From assembly GCF_905147365.1 (NCBI RefSeq), contig NC_056428.1, positions 12,058,001 through 12,122,000 on the forward strand: 64,000 nucleotides of DNA, in the 5' to 3' direction. Position 1 is the first letter of the stretch. Each line of letters opens with the position of its first letter. The notes under the pieces were generated by a model that was given only the letters and a program-made list of their open reading frames with translations, did not search any database and had not been told where the DNA came from. Shown piece by piece: positions 63,801-64,000 of the stretch. A program made the position numbers and the translations under genes. This stretch comes from Aricia agestis. Lineage: Eukaryota; Arthropoda; Insecta; Lepidoptera; Lycaenidae.

Positions 63801-64000
63801 AGATTATCATATATATTGGATCCGAGATCATTGAGTCAATGATATTGGATAATGTAATATAGACATATGATTCATTTCTTCCTTGATCATAGATTTTTGA
63901 CATTTGCTGAGAGATTGGATCCAATACGGTCACAGAAATAGGTGTTGCCAGTTATTTAATATAAAAAAGAGTTTTTAATTTCTTGTTCGTTAATATGTTT

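Overview
The window looks like gene-poor, repeat-saturated nuclear DNA of an insect, very probably a moth or butterfly. It is AT-rich, has spliceosomal introns, and carries repeat families I associate with Lepidoptera: Helitron-like elements ending in a small hairpin plus CTAG, (CAGA)n-bearing elements starting near CTAATATTATAAATGCG, tRNA-derived SINEs, and many small terminal-inverted-repeat (TIR) elements. No bacterial-type genes, rRNA genes or CRISPR arrays are visible.

Host genes. The only well-supported host genes lie in the last quarter and are convergent. CDC27/APC3, the TPR scaffold subunit of the anaphase-promoting complex, runs on the + strand from 48813 to 56588. It has three tiny 5' exons, a 5.5 kb transposon-packed intron, and one 1.87 kb exon carrying about 88 percent of the protein. 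An NCOA5-like gene on the - strand (exons 63222-63421, 62241-62413, 60888-61115) enters from the right edge with its 5' part missing. A 162-nt exon at 22065-22226 (-), with an exact splice donor and a membrane-protein-like N-terminus, is the only other host-gene candidate; I could not name it.

Layout. 1-14600: a 50-bp x 5 tandem array, MITEs, a broken mariner (4914-6403) whose transposase frame is split by a 195-bp palindromic MITE, a tRNA-SINE, fold-back elements and Helitrons. 14618-18643: a 4 kb hAT-bounded element carrying decayed multi-exon, cysteine-rich coding fragments. 19000-28100: Helitrons, one split by a piggyBac-like element that itself holds a LINE tail, and a 636-bp miniature LTR element whose empty site can be read from a second copy of its host repeat. 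28225-39970: a nest of an RNase H-bearing LINE interrupted by a gypsy LTR element (29343-37916), itself interrupted by a copia element (about 30470-35045), with a separate 114-bp LINE tail in the same outer LINE. 40000-48800: palindromes, MITEs and fold-back elements. 48800-64000: the two genes with transposons in their introns and in the gap between them.

How it fits together. Apart from CDC27 and the NCOA5-like gene, nearly all recognisable content is mobile DNA, and every autonomous element I can read is inactivated. The value of the window is as an insertion record: target-site duplications and restored reading frames give the order of events. Several small TIR elements insert at TAA or TTA in the manner of PIF/Harbinger, others carry 8-bp duplications like hAT, others TTAA like piggyBac or TA like Tc1/mariner.
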